A stretch of 64,000 nt of DNA from Nocardia shimofusensis NBRC 100134 (GCF_001613125.1 NZ_BDBT01000028.1:18821-82820), one strand, 5' to 3'. Numbered from the stretch's first letter, positions 9,900-19,635 are shown. Translations and numbers: made by a program. The notes: generated from the letters alone by a model not told the origin.

Positions 9900-10577
9900 A
9901 TGAAGCCGAAGATTCTGGTCGTCGACGACGATATGGCGCTCGCCGAGATGCTGACGATCGTCCTACGCGGGGAGGGTTTCGACCCGCACGTGGTCGGTGA
10001 CGGTACGCAGGCGTTGGCGGCGGTGCGCGAGATCCGCCCCGATCTGGTCCTGCTCGACCTGATGCTGCCCGGCATGAACGGCATCGATGTGTGCCGGGTG
10101 CTGCGCGCCGACTCCGGCGTGCCGATCGTCATGCTCACCGCCAAGACCGACACCGTCGACGTGGTGCTCGGGCTGGAATCCGGCGCCGACGATTACATCG
10201 TCAAGCCGTTCAAGCCCAAGGAACTCGTCGCGCGTGTGCGAGCCCGGTTGCGCCGCACCGAGGACGAGCCCGCCGAGCAACTCCAGATCGCCGACATCCT
10301 CATCGATGTGCCCGCGCACAAGGTCTCCCGCGCCGGGCAGCAGATCTCGCTGACGCCGCTGGAGTTCGACCTGCTGGTGGCGCTGGCCCGCAAGCCGCGT
10401 CAGGTCTTCACCCGTGAGGTGCTGCTCGAGCAGGTGTGGGGCTATCGCCACGCCGCCGACACCCGGCTGGTGAACGTGCACGTGCAGCGGCTGCGCGCGA
10501 AGGTGGAGAAAGATCCGGAGAACCCGGAGATCGTGCTGACCGTCCGCGGTGTCGGCTACAAGGCCGGACCGCCGTGA
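9900..10577 (+). CDS. mtrA: Response regulator MtrA
   Basis: OmpR-type DNA-binding response regulator that controls cell-wall and cell-division genes. The receiver domain has the acidic pair at DDD (10-12), the phospho-acceptor aspartate at about 53 in LLDLMLPG, and lysine in VKPFKPKEL. The winged helix follows from about residue 130, ending in VRGVGYKAGPP. It is nearly identical to mycobacterial MtrA from memory. The ATG has only a weak GGGAGA 15 bases upstream. It overlaps mtrB by four bases. Confidence 0.97.
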   Translation: MKPKILVVDDDMALAEMLTIVLRGEGFDPHVVGDGTQALAAVREIRPDLVLLDLMLPGMNGIDVCRVLRADSGVPIVMLTAKTDTVDVVLGLESGADDYIVKPFKPKELVARVRARLRRTEDEPAEQLQIADILIDVPAHKVSRAGQQISLTPLEFDLLVALARKPRQVFTREVLLEQVWGYRHAADTRLVNVHVQRLRAKVEKDPENPEIVLTVRGVGYKAGPP

Positions 10578-12481
10578 CCGATGGGAAGCGTCCCGCCTCG
10601 CGCGGGGTGATTCCACGACTGGAACGATCGCTGGCCCCGCTCGGCGCCTGGTTCACGGATCTGGGCACCGCGTCGGGGCACCTGTGGCGTCGCTCGTTGC
10701 AGCTGCGCGTCATCGTCTCGACCTTGACGCTGTCGCTGATCGTCATCACCATCCTGGGCGTCGTGCTGACCAGTCAGATCACCGACCGCCTGCTCGACGC
10801 GAAGGTCAACGCGGCGGAGGAGGAGATCAACCGGGTCCGCGCGGTGGTCGAGGACAAGGTCTCCGGCGTGTACGACGTGGACACCCTGCGCAAGACGCTG
10901 ACCGACGCGCGCGGCGAGGTATCCGACAGCGGCGGCTCGGGCCGTTCCAGCGGCGCGGCGGGCAGTTTCGACACCGCGCTCATCGCGGTCGGTGGTTCCT
11001 CCCAGCAACAGGTCGAAGCCGGACCGGTCGCCGAGGTGCCCGCCGAGCTGCGCCGCTTCGTGCAGCGCAACCAGATCAGCTACCAGTTCGCCACGGTCGC
11101 CGATCCCGACGGTTACCAGGGGCGCGCGCTGATCATCGGCAGCCCCAGCGCCGAGGTGCCCACGCTGGAGGTCTATCTGATCTTCCCGCTGGCCAACGAG
11201 GAGAGCAGTCTCGCGCTGATGCGCGGCACCATGATGATCGGCGGCCTGGTACTGCTGGTGCTGCTGGCCGCCATCACCGCGCTGGTCACCAGACAGGTGG
11301 TGTTGCCCATCCGCTCGGCCGCGCGCATCGCCAGCCGCTTCGCCGACGGACGCCTCAAGGAACGCATGCTGGTGCGTGGTGAGGACGACATGGCGCGGCT
11401 GGCGCAGGCGTTCAACGAGATGGCCGAGAGCCTGTCCAACCAGATCACCCAGCTGGAGGAGTTCGGCAACCTGCAGCGCCGGTTCACCTCCGATGTCAGC
11501 CACGAATTGCGCACCCCGCTGACCACTGTGCGGATGGCCGCCGACCTCATCCACGGCTCCAGCGACCAGCTGGATCCGGCCCTGGCCCGCAGCGCCGAGC
11601 TGCTGGTCACCGAACTCGATCGGTTCGAGGGCCTGCTCAACGACTTGCTCGAGATCAGCAGGCACGACGCGGGCGTGGCCGAGCTGCAGGTGGAATCGCT
11701 GGACGTGCGGATGTGCGCGCGAGCCGCGATCTCCACCGTGCGCCACCTGGCCAAGGAAGCAGGCGTGGAGGTGGTCACCGACCTGCCGGAGGATCCGGTC
11801 GTCGCCGAGGTCGATCCGCGCCGGGTGGAGCGCGTGCTGCGCAATCTGCTCGCCAACGCCATCGACCACAGCGAGGGCAAGCCGGTGTTGATCCGGATGC
11901 GGGGCGACTCCGACGCCAACGCCGTGGCGTTCGTGGTTCGCGACCAGGGCATCGGCCTGCGGCCGGGCGAGGACAAGCTGGTATTCAACCGGTTCTGGCG
12001 CTCGGACCCCTCCCGGATGCGGCGCTCGGGCGGCACCGGCCTCGGCCTGTCCATCAGTGTCGAGGACGCCAATCTGCACGCGGGCAGGCTCGAGGCGTGG
12101 GGCGAGCTCGGCGTGGGCGCGTGCTTCCGGCTGACGCTGCCGATGACGCGTGGCCGCAAGATGGGGATCAGCCCGCTGCCGCTGGAGGCCGCGGTGCGCA
12201 AGTCGCCGCCGCGGCCCTGCGACCCGGTGCCGATCGAGGGCGACCCGGTCGATCTGCCGACCGGCCCGATGTCCCCGCCCGCGCCCCGCCGGACGGCCGC
12301 GCCGACCGGGCCGGAGGGAACCGGCGAGGCGGTGAACCCGGATGCCGCCGCGGACCGGGATTCCGTCGACAACGAAGGGCTGGTGTCGCCTGCTCCGGGA
12401 GAGAACGGCTCCGGCGAACGTCCGCCCGATTCCGCGGGCGACAGTCACGTGCTCACCGAGCGTGGAGGTGAACAGTCATGA
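10574..12481 (+). CDS. mtrB: Sensor histidine kinase MtrB
   Basis: Membrane sensor kinase partner of MtrA. A transmembrane helix (VIVSTLTLSLIVITILGVVL) near residue 45 and a second near 220 flank an extracytoplasmic loop. HAMP, the HisKA box (DVSHELRTPLTTVRM) and the HATPase motifs (NLLANAIDHS, GTGLGLSIS) follow. The last ~100 residues are a proline- and acid-rich cytoplasmic tail. GTG 10574 overlaps the mtrA stop. Length is 635 residues. Confidence 0.96.
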   Translation: MTDGKRPASRGVIPRLERSLAPLGAWFTDLGTASGHLWRRSLQLRVIVSTLTLSLIVITILGVVLTSQITDRLLDAKVNAAEEEINRVRAVVEDKVSGVYDVDTLRKTLTDARGEVSDSGGSGRSSGAAGSFDTALIAVGGSSQQQVEAGPVAEVPAELRRFVQRNQISYQFATVADPDGYQGRALIIGSPSAEVPTLEVYLIFPLANEESSLALMRGTMMIGGLVLLVLLAAITALVTRQVVLPIRSAARIASRFADGRLKERMLVRGEDDMARLAQAFNEMAESLSNQITQLEEFGNLQRRFTSDVSHELRTPLTTVRMAADLIHGSSDQLDPALARSAELLVTELDRFEGLLNDLLEISRHDAGVAELQVESLDVRMCARAAISTVRHLAKEAGVEVVTDLPEDPVVAEVDPRRVERVLRNLLANAIDHSEGKPVLIRMRGDSDANAVAFVVRDQGIGLRPGEDKLVFNRFWRSDPSRMRRSGGTGLGLSISVEDANLHAGRLEAWGELGVGACFRLTLPMTRGRKMGISPLPLEAAVRKSPPRPCDPVPIEGDPVDLPTGPMSPPAPRRTAAPTGPEGTGEAVNPDAAADRDSVDNEGLVSPAPGENGSGERPPDSAGDSHVLTERGGEQS

Positions 12482-14289
12482 CAATGCGAGCTGTCCGGTC
12501 ATCGGGTCGTACCGGGCTCTCCGCGTTGTTGCTCATCGTGTCGATGGTGCTGACCGGCTGCGCGAGCCTGCCGGAATCCTCTGCCCCGCAGGCGCTGCGC
12601 ACCATCGACCGGGAGCCGGCCGCCGAGGGGCCGACCCCGCCGATCTCCGGCCGTGACCCCGATCTGCTGCTGCGTGATTTCCTGGCGGCCACCGCCGACC
12701 CGGCCAACCGGCATCTGGCCGCGCGCCAGTACATGACCCCCGCGGCGTCGGCGCAGTGGGACGACACGGTGAGCACCACCATCGTGGAACGTCCCGACAC
12801 TCTGCTGGAGTCGCGCGAGGGCGAGCAGGCCACCTACCGGATCCGCGCCCAGCGGGTGGCCGAGCTGTCCGCCGACGGCGCGTATCGCGCGGTCACCGAG
12901 CCGACACTCGAGAACAAGATCGAGCTGGTCAAGATCGACGGCGAATGGCGCATCGAGTCCCTGCCGCCGGGCGTGGTCATGGACACCAGCGCGTTCGCCA
13001 AGTCCTATCGCCGGTACGTGCTGTATTTCGCCGATCAGGCCGGCACCGCGGCGGTGCCGGATCTGCGCTGGCTCTCGGTGCCGAAGAACCAGCTGACCCA
13101 ACGGCTGCTCGGGCTGCTCATCGAGGGGCCGAACGACAACCTGGCGCCGGTGGTCCGCAATCGGCTGGACCCGCCGGTCACGCTGCGCGGGCCGATCACC
13201 AAGGCCAACGGCGACCCGCAGGACGTCGGACTCGGGCTCGGCGGCGTGCGCATCGACTTCGCGGGCGTGAGCGGGCTGAATCAGCGCGACAAGGAGATGC
13301 TGGCCGGGCAGGTCGTGCTGACCCTGTCCAAGGCCGATATTCCCGGGCCCTACATCCTGCTGGCCGACGGGCAACCCCTCGACGATCGTTTCGCGGCCGG
13401 CGGCTGGACGGTCGGCGACGTGGACTACCTCGACCCGTCGGTGCGCGCGGTCGATCGCACCGGCCTGCACGCGCTGCGCGGCGGCACATTGGCTCAGGTC
13501 ACCGACGGCGGGGTGGTCGACGTTCCCGGCTACTTCGGGACGGTCGACAATCTGCGCTCGGCAGCGCTGTCCCCGGACGGTCAACTCGTCGCGGCGGTGG
13601 CCGACGCGGGCCGCCCGGCGCCGGAGCCGCAGCGCACGCTCATGGTGGGCACCTACGGCGGCACGGCGATCCCGGTCGCCGAGGGCACGACCATCTCGCG
13701 CCCCTCCTGGAACGCCGACGGCAGCGCGGCCTGGGCGGTGATCGACGGCACGAAGGTGATCAGGGCGGTGCGCGACAGCGCCACCAACACCGTGTCGAGG
13801 CAGGGGGTGGACATCAGCGGGCTGAATTCCGATCCGTCGGGCCCGACGGTGCGTATGCCGATCACCGAACTGCGCATCTCCCGTACCGGCGTCCGCGCGG
13901 CCCTCATCGCCGACGGCAAGGTCTACGTGGCGTTGATCGAGCGCGGCCCCAACGGCAGCTACGCGCTGACCACCCCGGTCCCGGTCGCGGTCGGTCTGAG
14001 CACCAGCGCGGTGTCGTTGAGCTGGGTGGGCGGGGACACGCTGCTGATCGCCAGGGAAGGCAATATCGACCCGGTCTCGACCGTGCGCATAGACGGCTCG
14101 GAGTGGCGTCCGGTCACCTCGCCGAACCTGACTCCGCCGGTGCGCGTCGTCGCCGCCACGGCGGGCGCTCAGTACGTCGCCGACGCGCGCGGCGTGCTGC
14201 AGCTGACCGGCAATACCGGCGAGCCGACCTACTGGACCGACATGCCCGGCCTGGTCGGCAACGACGCCACCCCTGTACTGCCCGGCTGA
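12478..14289 (+). CDS. lpqB: Lipoprotein LpqB, MtrAB accessory
   Basis: Surface lipoprotein that modulates MtrB activity. The signal peptide ends in the lipobox LTGC (cysteine near residue 23), followed by a GerMN-like domain and a C-terminal beta-propeller-like region. Length is 603 residues, near the mycobacterial ~583. The ATG overlaps the mtrB stop (ATGA), completing the conserved mtrA-mtrB-lpqB operon. Confidence 0.95.
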   Translation: MTMRAVRSSGRTGLSALLLIVSMVLTGCASLPESSAPQALRTIDREPAAEGPTPPISGRDPDLLLRDFLAATADPANRHLAARQYMTPAASAQWDDTVSTTIVERPDTLLESREGEQATYRIRAQRVAELSADGAYRAVTEPTLENKIELVKIDGEWRIESLPPGVVMDTSAFAKSYRRYVLYFADQAGTAAVPDLRWLSVPKNQLTQRLLGLLIEGPNDNLAPVVRNRLDPPVTLRGPITKANGDPQDVGLGLGGVRIDFAGVSGLNQRDKEMLAGQVVLTLSKADIPGPYILLADGQPLDDRFAAGGWTVGDVDYLDPSVRAVDRTGLHALRGGTLAQVTDGGVVDVPGYFGTVDNLRSAALSPDGQLVAAVADAGRPAPEPQRTLMVGTYGGTAIPVAEGTTISRPSWNADGSAAWAVIDGTKVIRAVRDSATNTVSRQGVDISGLNSDPSGPTVRMPITELRISRTGVRAALIADGKVYVALIERGPNGSYALTTPVPVAVGLSTSAVSLSWVGGDTLLIAREGNIDPVSTVRIDGSEWRPVTSPNLTPPVRVVAATAGAQYVADARGVLQLTGNTGEPTYWTDMPGLVGNDATPVLPG

Positions 14290-14322
14290 TCTCCCGCCGA
14301 GTCGGGCAACCACAGCGCGGGG

Positions 14323-14351
14323 TTGTCCACAACCGCTGAGGCTGTGGACAA
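14323..14351. promoter_or_regulatory. Pair of inverted DnaA-box-like 9-mers
   Basis: TTGTCCACA at 14323-14331 and its exact reverse complement TGTGGACAA at 14343-14351, separated by 11 bases, match the actinobacterial DnaA-box consensus. With one more flanking base each side they form a 10-bp inverted repeat, so a terminator hairpin after lpqB is the competing reading. Confidence 0.5.
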
Positions 14352-14401
14352 CTCGATGCTCGCCGGTCCTCCGGGCGCCCGGCTGCGCGCACACTCGGTA
14401 C

Positions 14402-15046
14402 ATGCGAACCCTGCTGGATCTGATCCTGCCGGTGGCCTGCGGCGGCTGCGGCCGCGCGGGCACGGCCTGGTGCGCGGATTGCGACGAGGCGTTGTCCGGT
14501 CCGCCGGTGCGCGTGCGTCCGCGGACCGATCCCGGTGTCCCGTGCTGGGCGCTGGCGCCCTATGCCGGGCCCGCGCGTTCGGCGGTCCTGGCGATCAAGG
14601 AGCGTGGCCGCCGGGATCTGGCGCGGCCGCTCGGGGTGGCACTGGCACGAGGACTGGCCCGATTGCGCACGCCCGGCCGGCCGCTGCTGCTGGTGCCTGC
14701 GCCCAGCCGGTCCGCGGCTGCCCGTGTGCGCGGGGGAGATCCGGTGGTTTGTGTCGCTCGTATGGCGACCGGATGGCTGCGAGATTGCCGCACGATTCCC
14801 CTGCTGCGACTGTGGCGCGGCGTACACGATTCGGTGGGCCTGTCGCCGGGTGAGCGCAGGCACAATCTGCGGGGGCGGGTATCGGTCGCGCCCGGTGCCG
14901 TCGCGCGGGCGGGGTGGAGCCCGAAATGCGAGGTAGTGGCGGTGGACGATGTGCTCACGACCGGCGCGACCGCGGCCGAGTCGGTGCGGGTTCTGGAGGG
15001 TGCGGGCCTGCCCGTGGTGGCCTTTTTCGTGACGTGTGTGGCTTGA
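14402..15046 (+). CDS. ComF-family phosphoribosyltransferase-like protein
   Basis: A 214-residue protein with an N-terminal zinc ribbon (CGGC and CADC) and the C-terminal PRPP-binding loop VVAVDDVLTTGATAAES. ComF proteins act in DNA uptake in competent bacteria, but the role in actinobacteria is unknown. The position between lpqB and the hibernation factor is conserved in mycobacteria (Rv3242c by memory). Confidence 0.88.
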   Translation: MRTLLDLILPVACGGCGRAGTAWCADCDEALSGPPVRVRPRTDPGVPCWALAPYAGPARSAVLAIKERGRRDLARPLGVALARGLARLRTPGRPLLLVPAPSRSAAARVRGGDPVVCVARMATGWLRDCRTIPLLRLWRGVHDSVGLSPGERRHNLRGRVSVAPGAVARAGWSPKCEVVAVDDVLTTGATAAESVRVLEGAGLPVVAFFVTCVA

Positions 15047-15282
15047 CTCGAGGAAATTTGCGTGAACAGTGGCAAACCTCCCGTGGGCGGACTACCGTCG
15101 CGATCACACACCCGAACCGGGAGTTTGGAGGTGGCGCCTCGGAAATTTCGTGCCGTGTGATTTGCGGCGTGAGCGGGCCGAATGGAGCCCGTGAAATTCT
15201 TTCGCCGGAATCAGTCAGTCGCGGTACGGCTCAACCCCGCCGCACGCGCAAAGGTTGGTGCGGCCAGATCCGGGAGGTACGC

Positions 15283-16023
15283 GTGACGTCTTCACGACCT
15301 TCAGTGAAAGAACCCTCGACCATCGACGCGCCGGAGCTCGATACGACGCCCGCCGCGATGGAACCCGACGAATCCGCCGAGCCGCCACGGCCCACCCGTG
15401 CGGAGATCGTGGTGAAGGGGCGCAATGTCGAAGTACCCGACCACTTCCGAATTCACGTGTCCGACAAGCTCTCCCGGCTGGAGCGGTTCGATCCGACGAT
15501 CTTCCTCTTCGATGTGGAGTTGTTCCACGAGCGCAACCGCCGCCAGCGCAAGGCGTGCCAGCGCATGGAGATCACCGCCCGCGGCAAGGGACCGATCGTC
15601 CGGGCTGAGGCCTGCGCGGACAGCTTCTACGCGGCCTTCGAGTCGGTGACCGCCAAGCTGGAGAGCAGGCTGCGGCGCACCAAGGACCGCAGGCGCGTGC
15701 ACTACGGCGACAAGACGCCGCTCTCGGTAGCCGAGGCCACCGCGAGCCTGCTCGACGATTCGCTGTTCGCGCGCAGTACGGACGGGCAAACCGCCCATGC
15801 CCACGATGTCGCCCAGGATGTCGACAGCGCCGAGAATCTCGGTCCCGGCCACATCGTGCGCACCAAGGTCCACACCGCCACACCGATGACCGTCGACGAC
15901 GCGCTCTACCAGATGGAGCTCGTCGGGCACGATTTCTTCCTCTTCCACGACAAGGAGACCGACCGTCCTTCGGTGGTCTACCGTCGCCACGCCTACGACT
16001 ACGGCCTGATCAGGCTCGCGTAG
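15283..16023 (+). CDS. hpf: Ribosome hibernation promoting factor, long form
   Basis: Binds the 30S decoding region and dimerises or silences ribosomes in starvation or hypoxia. About 40 low-complexity residues precede the S30AE domain (EIVVKGRNVEVPDHF, then VRAEACADSFYAAFESVTAKLE). After a linker comes the dimerising tail MTVDDALYQMELVGHDFFLFHD. GTG 15283 has GGGAGG 5 bases upstream. The open frame back to 14914 is rejected because it overlaps the ComF gene. The 15047-15282 gap should hold its stress promoter. Confidence 0.94.
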   Translation: MTSSRPSVKEPSTIDAPELDTTPAAMEPDESAEPPRPTRAEIVVKGRNVEVPDHFRIHVSDKLSRLERFDPTIFLFDVELFHERNRRQRKACQRMEITARGKGPIVRAEACADSFYAAFESVTAKLESRLRRTKDRRRVHYGDKTPLSVAEATASLLDDSLFARSTDGQTAHAHDVAQDVDSAENLGPGHIVRTKVHTATPMTVDDALYQMELVGHDFFLFHDKETDRPSVVYRRHAYDYGLIRLA

Positions 16024-16034
16024 ACACCACCCGC

Positions 16035-16068
16035 ACGGCCCGTCGCCACGAACACGGCGGCGGGCCGT
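16035..16068. terminator. Hairpin terminator after hpf
   Basis: ACGGCCCG pairs with CGGGCCGT, with an inner CGCC/GGCG stem, starting 11 bases past the hpf stop. Confidence 0.6.
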
Positions 16069-16167
16069 CGGCTTGTCCGAGCCCGGTTCCGCGGGCGGCG
16101 CCCCTGGCCAAATTCCTGACCCGCCAGTAAGTTCGAGGCAGCTGAACCTGCGGGGAGAGGAACTCCT

Positions 16168-17460
16168 ATGGCTGCCAAGGTCGCTCGGCGCGCTGTCGTC
16201 GTCGCCGGTGCGCGCACCCCCTTCGTACGGGCGTTCACCGACTTCACCACGATGGACTCCATCGCGCTCGCCGACGCCGCTGTGCGGGGCCTGCTCGAAC
16301 GCACCGGCCTGCCGGGTACGAACGTGCAGTCCATCGTCTGGGGCGGGGTGATCCTGCCCAGCGCGGCCCCCAATATCGCCCGTGAGATCGCCCTGGACCT
16401 GAAATTGGACCCGGGCTGTGAGGGGCACACGGTCACCCGCGCCTGCGCGTCGGGTCTGCAGGCGGTGACCACCGCGGCGGCGGCCATCGAGCGCGGCGAG
16501 TACGACATCATGATCGCCGGCGGCAGCGACTCCACCTCCAACGCCGAGATCAAGCTGCCCCAGAAACTGGTCCACGCGGGCGCCCCGCTGGCTCTCGGCA
16601 AGCCCAAGCTCGAGGACTACTTCTCCGCGGCCGCGCAACTCGCGCCGTTCACCGGCCTCCTGCCCAGCAGGCCCAAGATCGCCGAGCGCACCACCGGCGA
16701 GGTGATGGGGGAGTCGGCCGAGAAGATGGCGGGCATCCACGGTGTCGGCCGCGTCGAGCAGGACGAGTTCGCCCTGCGCTCGCACCTCCGCGCCGCCGCG
16801 GCCATCGACTCCGGCCGCTTCGACGACGAAGTGCTGCGTGTGCGCACCCCCGAAGGCGTGGAGGTCGCCCGCGACGGTCTCGTCCGCGCCGACACCACCC
16901 TGGAAAAGCTGGCGAAGCTGAAACCGGTCTTCGCCGCGAACGGCACCGTCACCGCGGGCAATGCCAGCCCGCTCACCGATGGCGCCGCCGCGGTCCTGCT
17001 CATGAGCGAGGAGAAGGCCAGGGAACTGGGCTACAAGCCGCTGGCCGCGTTCCGTTCCTGGAGCTACGTCAGCGTCGATCCCACCGACCAAGTGCTCATC
17101 GGCCCGGCCATCTCCATGCCACGCGCTCTGGACAAAGCCGGCCTGACCCTGGCCGACGTCGATTTCGTGGACATCCACGAGGCCTTCGCCGCCCAGACGC
17201 TCTCGGTGGTTCGCGCCCTGGCCGACGAGAAGTGGGCCGCGACCCGCCTCGATCGCGACACCGCAGTCGGTGCGATCGACCCGGAGAAGCTCAATGTCCA
17301 CGGCGGCTCGGTCAGCCTCGGTCACCCCTTCGGCGCGACCGGCGCCCGCATGGTGACCACGATGGCCAACGAACTCGCTCGCACCGGCAAGCAGACCGCC
17401 CTGCTGGGCATCTGCGCGGCAGGCGGGATCGGTGCGTCGGCGGTACTCGAAGCCGTCTGA
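16168..17460 (+). CDS. Acetyl-CoA acyltransferase (thiolase)
   Basis: Thiolase of fatty-acid beta-oxidation or ketoacyl-CoA cleavage. The 430-residue protein has the nucleophilic cysteine in TRACASGLQAV, the histidine in SLGHPFGATGARM and the second cysteine in GICAAGGIGASA. Its length resembles the FadA/FadI beta subunit. GGGGAGAGGAA precedes ATG 16168. No matching hydratase/dehydrogenase subunit is adjacent. Together with the nearby alkane and lipid genes it fits growth on hydrocarbons. Confidence 0.92.
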   Translation: MAAKVARRAVVVAGARTPFVRAFTDFTTMDSIALADAAVRGLLERTGLPGTNVQSIVWGGVILPSAAPNIAREIALDLKLDPGCEGHTVTRACASGLQAVTTAAAAIERGEYDIMIAGGSDSTSNAEIKLPQKLVHAGAPLALGKPKLEDYFSAAAQLAPFTGLLPSRPKIAERTTGEVMGESAEKMAGIHGVGRVEQDEFALRSHLRAAAAIDSGRFDDEVLRVRTPEGVEVARDGLVRADTTLEKLAKLKPVFAANGTVTAGNASPLTDGAAAVLLMSEEKARELGYKPLAAFRSWSYVSVDPTDQVLIGPAISMPRALDKAGLTLADVDFVDIHEAFAAQTLSVVRALADEKWAATRLDRDTAVGAIDPEKLNVHGGSVSLGHPFGATGARMVTTMANELARTGKQTALLGICAAGGIGASAVLEAV

Positions 17461-17495
17461 GCGGCCCGTCGCCCGGTCGATTGCCGGCGCGGGCC

Positions 17496-17527
17496 CGCGG
17501 CGGGAGACGAGATCGCGGCCCGCCGCG
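17496..17527. terminator. Hairpin between convergent thiolase and bluB
   Basis: CGCGGCGGG and CCCGCCGCG form a 9-bp stem with a 14-base loop between two converging genes. The stem base is adjacent to the bluB stop. Confidence 0.5.
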
Positions 17528-17535
17528 CGAGTCGG

Positions 17536-18237
17536 TCAGGAGTGTGTTTCCGGTGCGAGGAATTCCACGCCGGTGGGCGACGCGCCGAGGCCCGTCCCGA
17601 ACGTCTCGTGGTGGACGGCCTCGGTGAGCGGCCTGCCGCTGCGCCAGCCGAAGCGCTCCAGGTCGGGGACGGTCTGGAACTCACGCACCGGCCCCACGCA
17701 CAGCCAGGCGACCGGACGGATGCCCTCGGGCAAACCGACCAGGTCGGCCAGGAAGTCGGCGTCGTAGAAGGAAACCCAGCCGACGCCGATCTTCTCGGCG
17801 GTGGCGGCCAGCCACAGGTTCTGGATGGCCAGCACCGTGGAGAAGATTCCCGTCTCCGGGACGGTGGCCCGGCCGAGCACCTGGGGGCCGCCGCGGCCGT
17901 GGTCATAGGTGACCACGACGCCGGTGCCGCTCTCGACGATGCCCTCGATCTTGATGGGGTCGAAGGTGGCGGCGCGCTCCGGCGGAAGCGCGTCGCGGAA
18001 CTCCACCCGCTTTCGGGCCACGTGGTCGGCGAACCGGCGCAGTGTGGCCGGGTCGCGCACCACGACGAAATCCCACGGCTGGGAATTGCCGACGCTGGGG
18101 GCGCGGTGCGCGGCCTCGAGAAGCCGCCACAGCACCGCGTCCTCGACGATGTCGCCGGTGAATTCCGCGCGCACATCGCGCCGCGTCCGAATGGCCTCGT
18201 ACAGGCCGACCTGATCCTGGTTCACCGTCTCAGTCAA
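17536..18237 (-). CDS. bluB: 5,6-dimethylbenzimidazole synthase BluB
   Basis: Flavin-destructase that turns FMN into the lower ligand of vitamin B12. The 233-residue nitroreductase fold has RRDVRAEFTGD, the diagnostic EAAHRAPSVGNSQPWDFV and GWVSFYDADFL, which separate it from ordinary nitroreductases. No other cobalamin gene is adjacent. It runs alone on the minus strand with a 37-base gap from the desaturase downstream. Confidence 0.88.
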   Translation of the reverse strand: MTETVNQDQVGLYEAIRTRRDVRAEFTGDIVEDAVLWRLLEAAHRAPSVGNSQPWDFVVVRDPATLRRFADHVARKRVEFRDALPPERAATFDPIKIEGIVESGTGVVVTYDHGRGGPQVLGRATVPETGIFSTVLAIQNLWLAATAEKIGVGWVSFYDADFLADLVGLPEGIRPVAWLCVGPVREFQTVPDLERFGWRSGRPLTEAVHHETFGTGLGASPTGVEFLAPETHS

Positions 18238-18274
18238 CCAGGGACACCGGCGCGTGTGCCGCGTACGGCGGGGT

Positions 18275-19525
18275 TCAGGCGGACGCGAACCGCCGAGCGA
18301 ACCGGCGCCCCTGCTTGGCCAGCGCCGTGCGAAGACCCTGCCGCTTGCCTGTCACCGGGTCGTAGCTGGGCGCGGTCGCACCGTTGAAGCGGCGCTCCGA
18401 GGCGGTCTCGGGGGCGTCGTCGGCGGTGTGACGCAGGTACTTGTTCGGCAGCGACAGCTTGACGATGGTGCGCCAGGCCTTGAAGTACTGCACCAGGAAC
18501 GGGCCGGTCGTGTAGGGCAGGTCGTACTTGTCGCACAGTTCGCGCACCCGCACCGCGATGTCGGCGTACCGGTTGCTCGGCAGATCGGGGAACAGGTGGT
18601 GCTCGATCTGATGGCTCAGGTTGCCCGACATGAAATGCATCAGCTTGCCGCCGGAGATATTGGCGCTGCCCAGCATCTGGCGCAGGTACCACTCGGCGCG
18701 GCTCTCGTTGTCCACATCCGCCTTGGTGAATTTCTCAGCGCCGTCGGGGAAGTGGCCGCAGAAGATGATCGCGTTGGACCAGACATTGCGGATCACGTTC
18801 GCGGTCATATTCGCGGTGAGCGTGGAGAAGAACGCGGGGCCGGTCAGCGCCGGAAAGATCACGTAGTCCTTGAGGACCTGCCTGCCGACCTTCTCGAGCA
18901 CCTCGGAGCGCTTGCGCTCGAATTCTTCGCGCTCGGGCGTGCCGGGCCTGATGCGGCCGGTGGCCACCTTGCCCAGCTCCAGATGCTGGATCGCGACGCC
19001 GTACTGGAACAGCAGCTGCAGGATCAGGTTGTAGACCGGGTTACCGAGATTGAACGGCTTCCAGCGCTGGTCACGGGTGACGCGCAGCAGGCCGTAGCCG
19101 ATGTCGTCGTCCATGCCGAGCACATTGGTGTACTTGTGGTGCAGGTAGTTGTGGGTGTGCTTCCAGTGCTTGGACGGGTCGGTGTTGTCCCATTCCCACG
19201 TGCTGGAGTGGATTTCCGGGTCGTTCATCCAGTCCCACTGGCCGTGCATCACATTGTGGCCGATCTCCATGTTCTCGATGATCTTGGCCACGCCCAGCAA
19301 TGCCGCGCCGGCCAGCCACGCGGGCGGTAGCGGGCTGGCGAAAAGGACTGCGCGACCGCTGATTTCGAGGCCGCGTTGCAGCCTGATGACATTGCGGATA
19401 TAGCGCGCGTCCGGTTCGCCGCGTGAACTTTCGATTTCCCGTCGGATCGCGTCGAACTCCGCACCGAGGGCCTCTACATCGGCCTCGGTGAGGTGCGCGT
19501 ACTCCTTGACATCCGAGATCGCCAT
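18275..19525 (-). CDS. Membrane fatty-acid (acyl-CoA) desaturase, DesA3-like
   Basis: Diiron membrane desaturase of the stearoyl-CoA delta-9 class. Histidine boxes are GHNVMHGQWDW, HNYLHHKYTNV and HQIEHHLFPDLP. ATG 19525 (MAISDVKEYAHL) is chosen because it aligns with the start of the neighbouring paralogue. The 28-residue longer form would run through the operator at 19540-19558. The reductase at 21026-22162 is the likely electron donor. Length is 416 residues. Confidence 0.92.
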   Translation of the reverse strand: MAISDVKEYAHLTEADVEALGAEFDAIRREIESSRGEPDARYIRNVIRLQRGLEISGRAVLFASPLPPAWLAGAALLGVAKIIENMEIGHNVMHGQWDWMNDPEIHSSTWEWDNTDPSKHWKHTHNYLHHKYTNVLGMDDDIGYGLLRVTRDQRWKPFNLGNPVYNLILQLLFQYGVAIQHLELGKVATGRIRPGTPEREEFERKRSEVLEKVGRQVLKDYVIFPALTGPAFFSTLTANMTANVIRNVWSNAIIFCGHFPDGAEKFTKADVDNESRAEWYLRQMLGSANISGGKLMHFMSGNLSHQIEHHLFPDLPSNRYADIAVRVRELCDKYDLPYTTGPFLVQYFKAWRTIVKLSLPNKYLRHTADDAPETASERRFNGATAPSYDPVTGKRQGLRTALAKQGRRFARRFASA

Positions 19526-19539
19526 GGCGGCTACAGTAC

Positions 19540-19558
19540 CGTAAGTTACGAGACCGTA
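19540..19558. promoter_or_regulatory. Operator-like palindromes before desaturase 1
   Basis: CGTAAGTTACG (19540-19550, perfect with central G) overlaps TACG-N4-CGTA (19547-19558). The second element recurs at 22311-22322 before the reductase gene, with further identity on both sides. This suggests one repressor for both transcription units. Confidence 0.55.
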
Positions 19559-19635
19559 GGTTGCCCGCGCCGTGGCGAATTCTCCACGCGGGTGTGGCAA
19601 ATCCCGCATTGTATTCGCGGTCGAGGCATGGTAAT

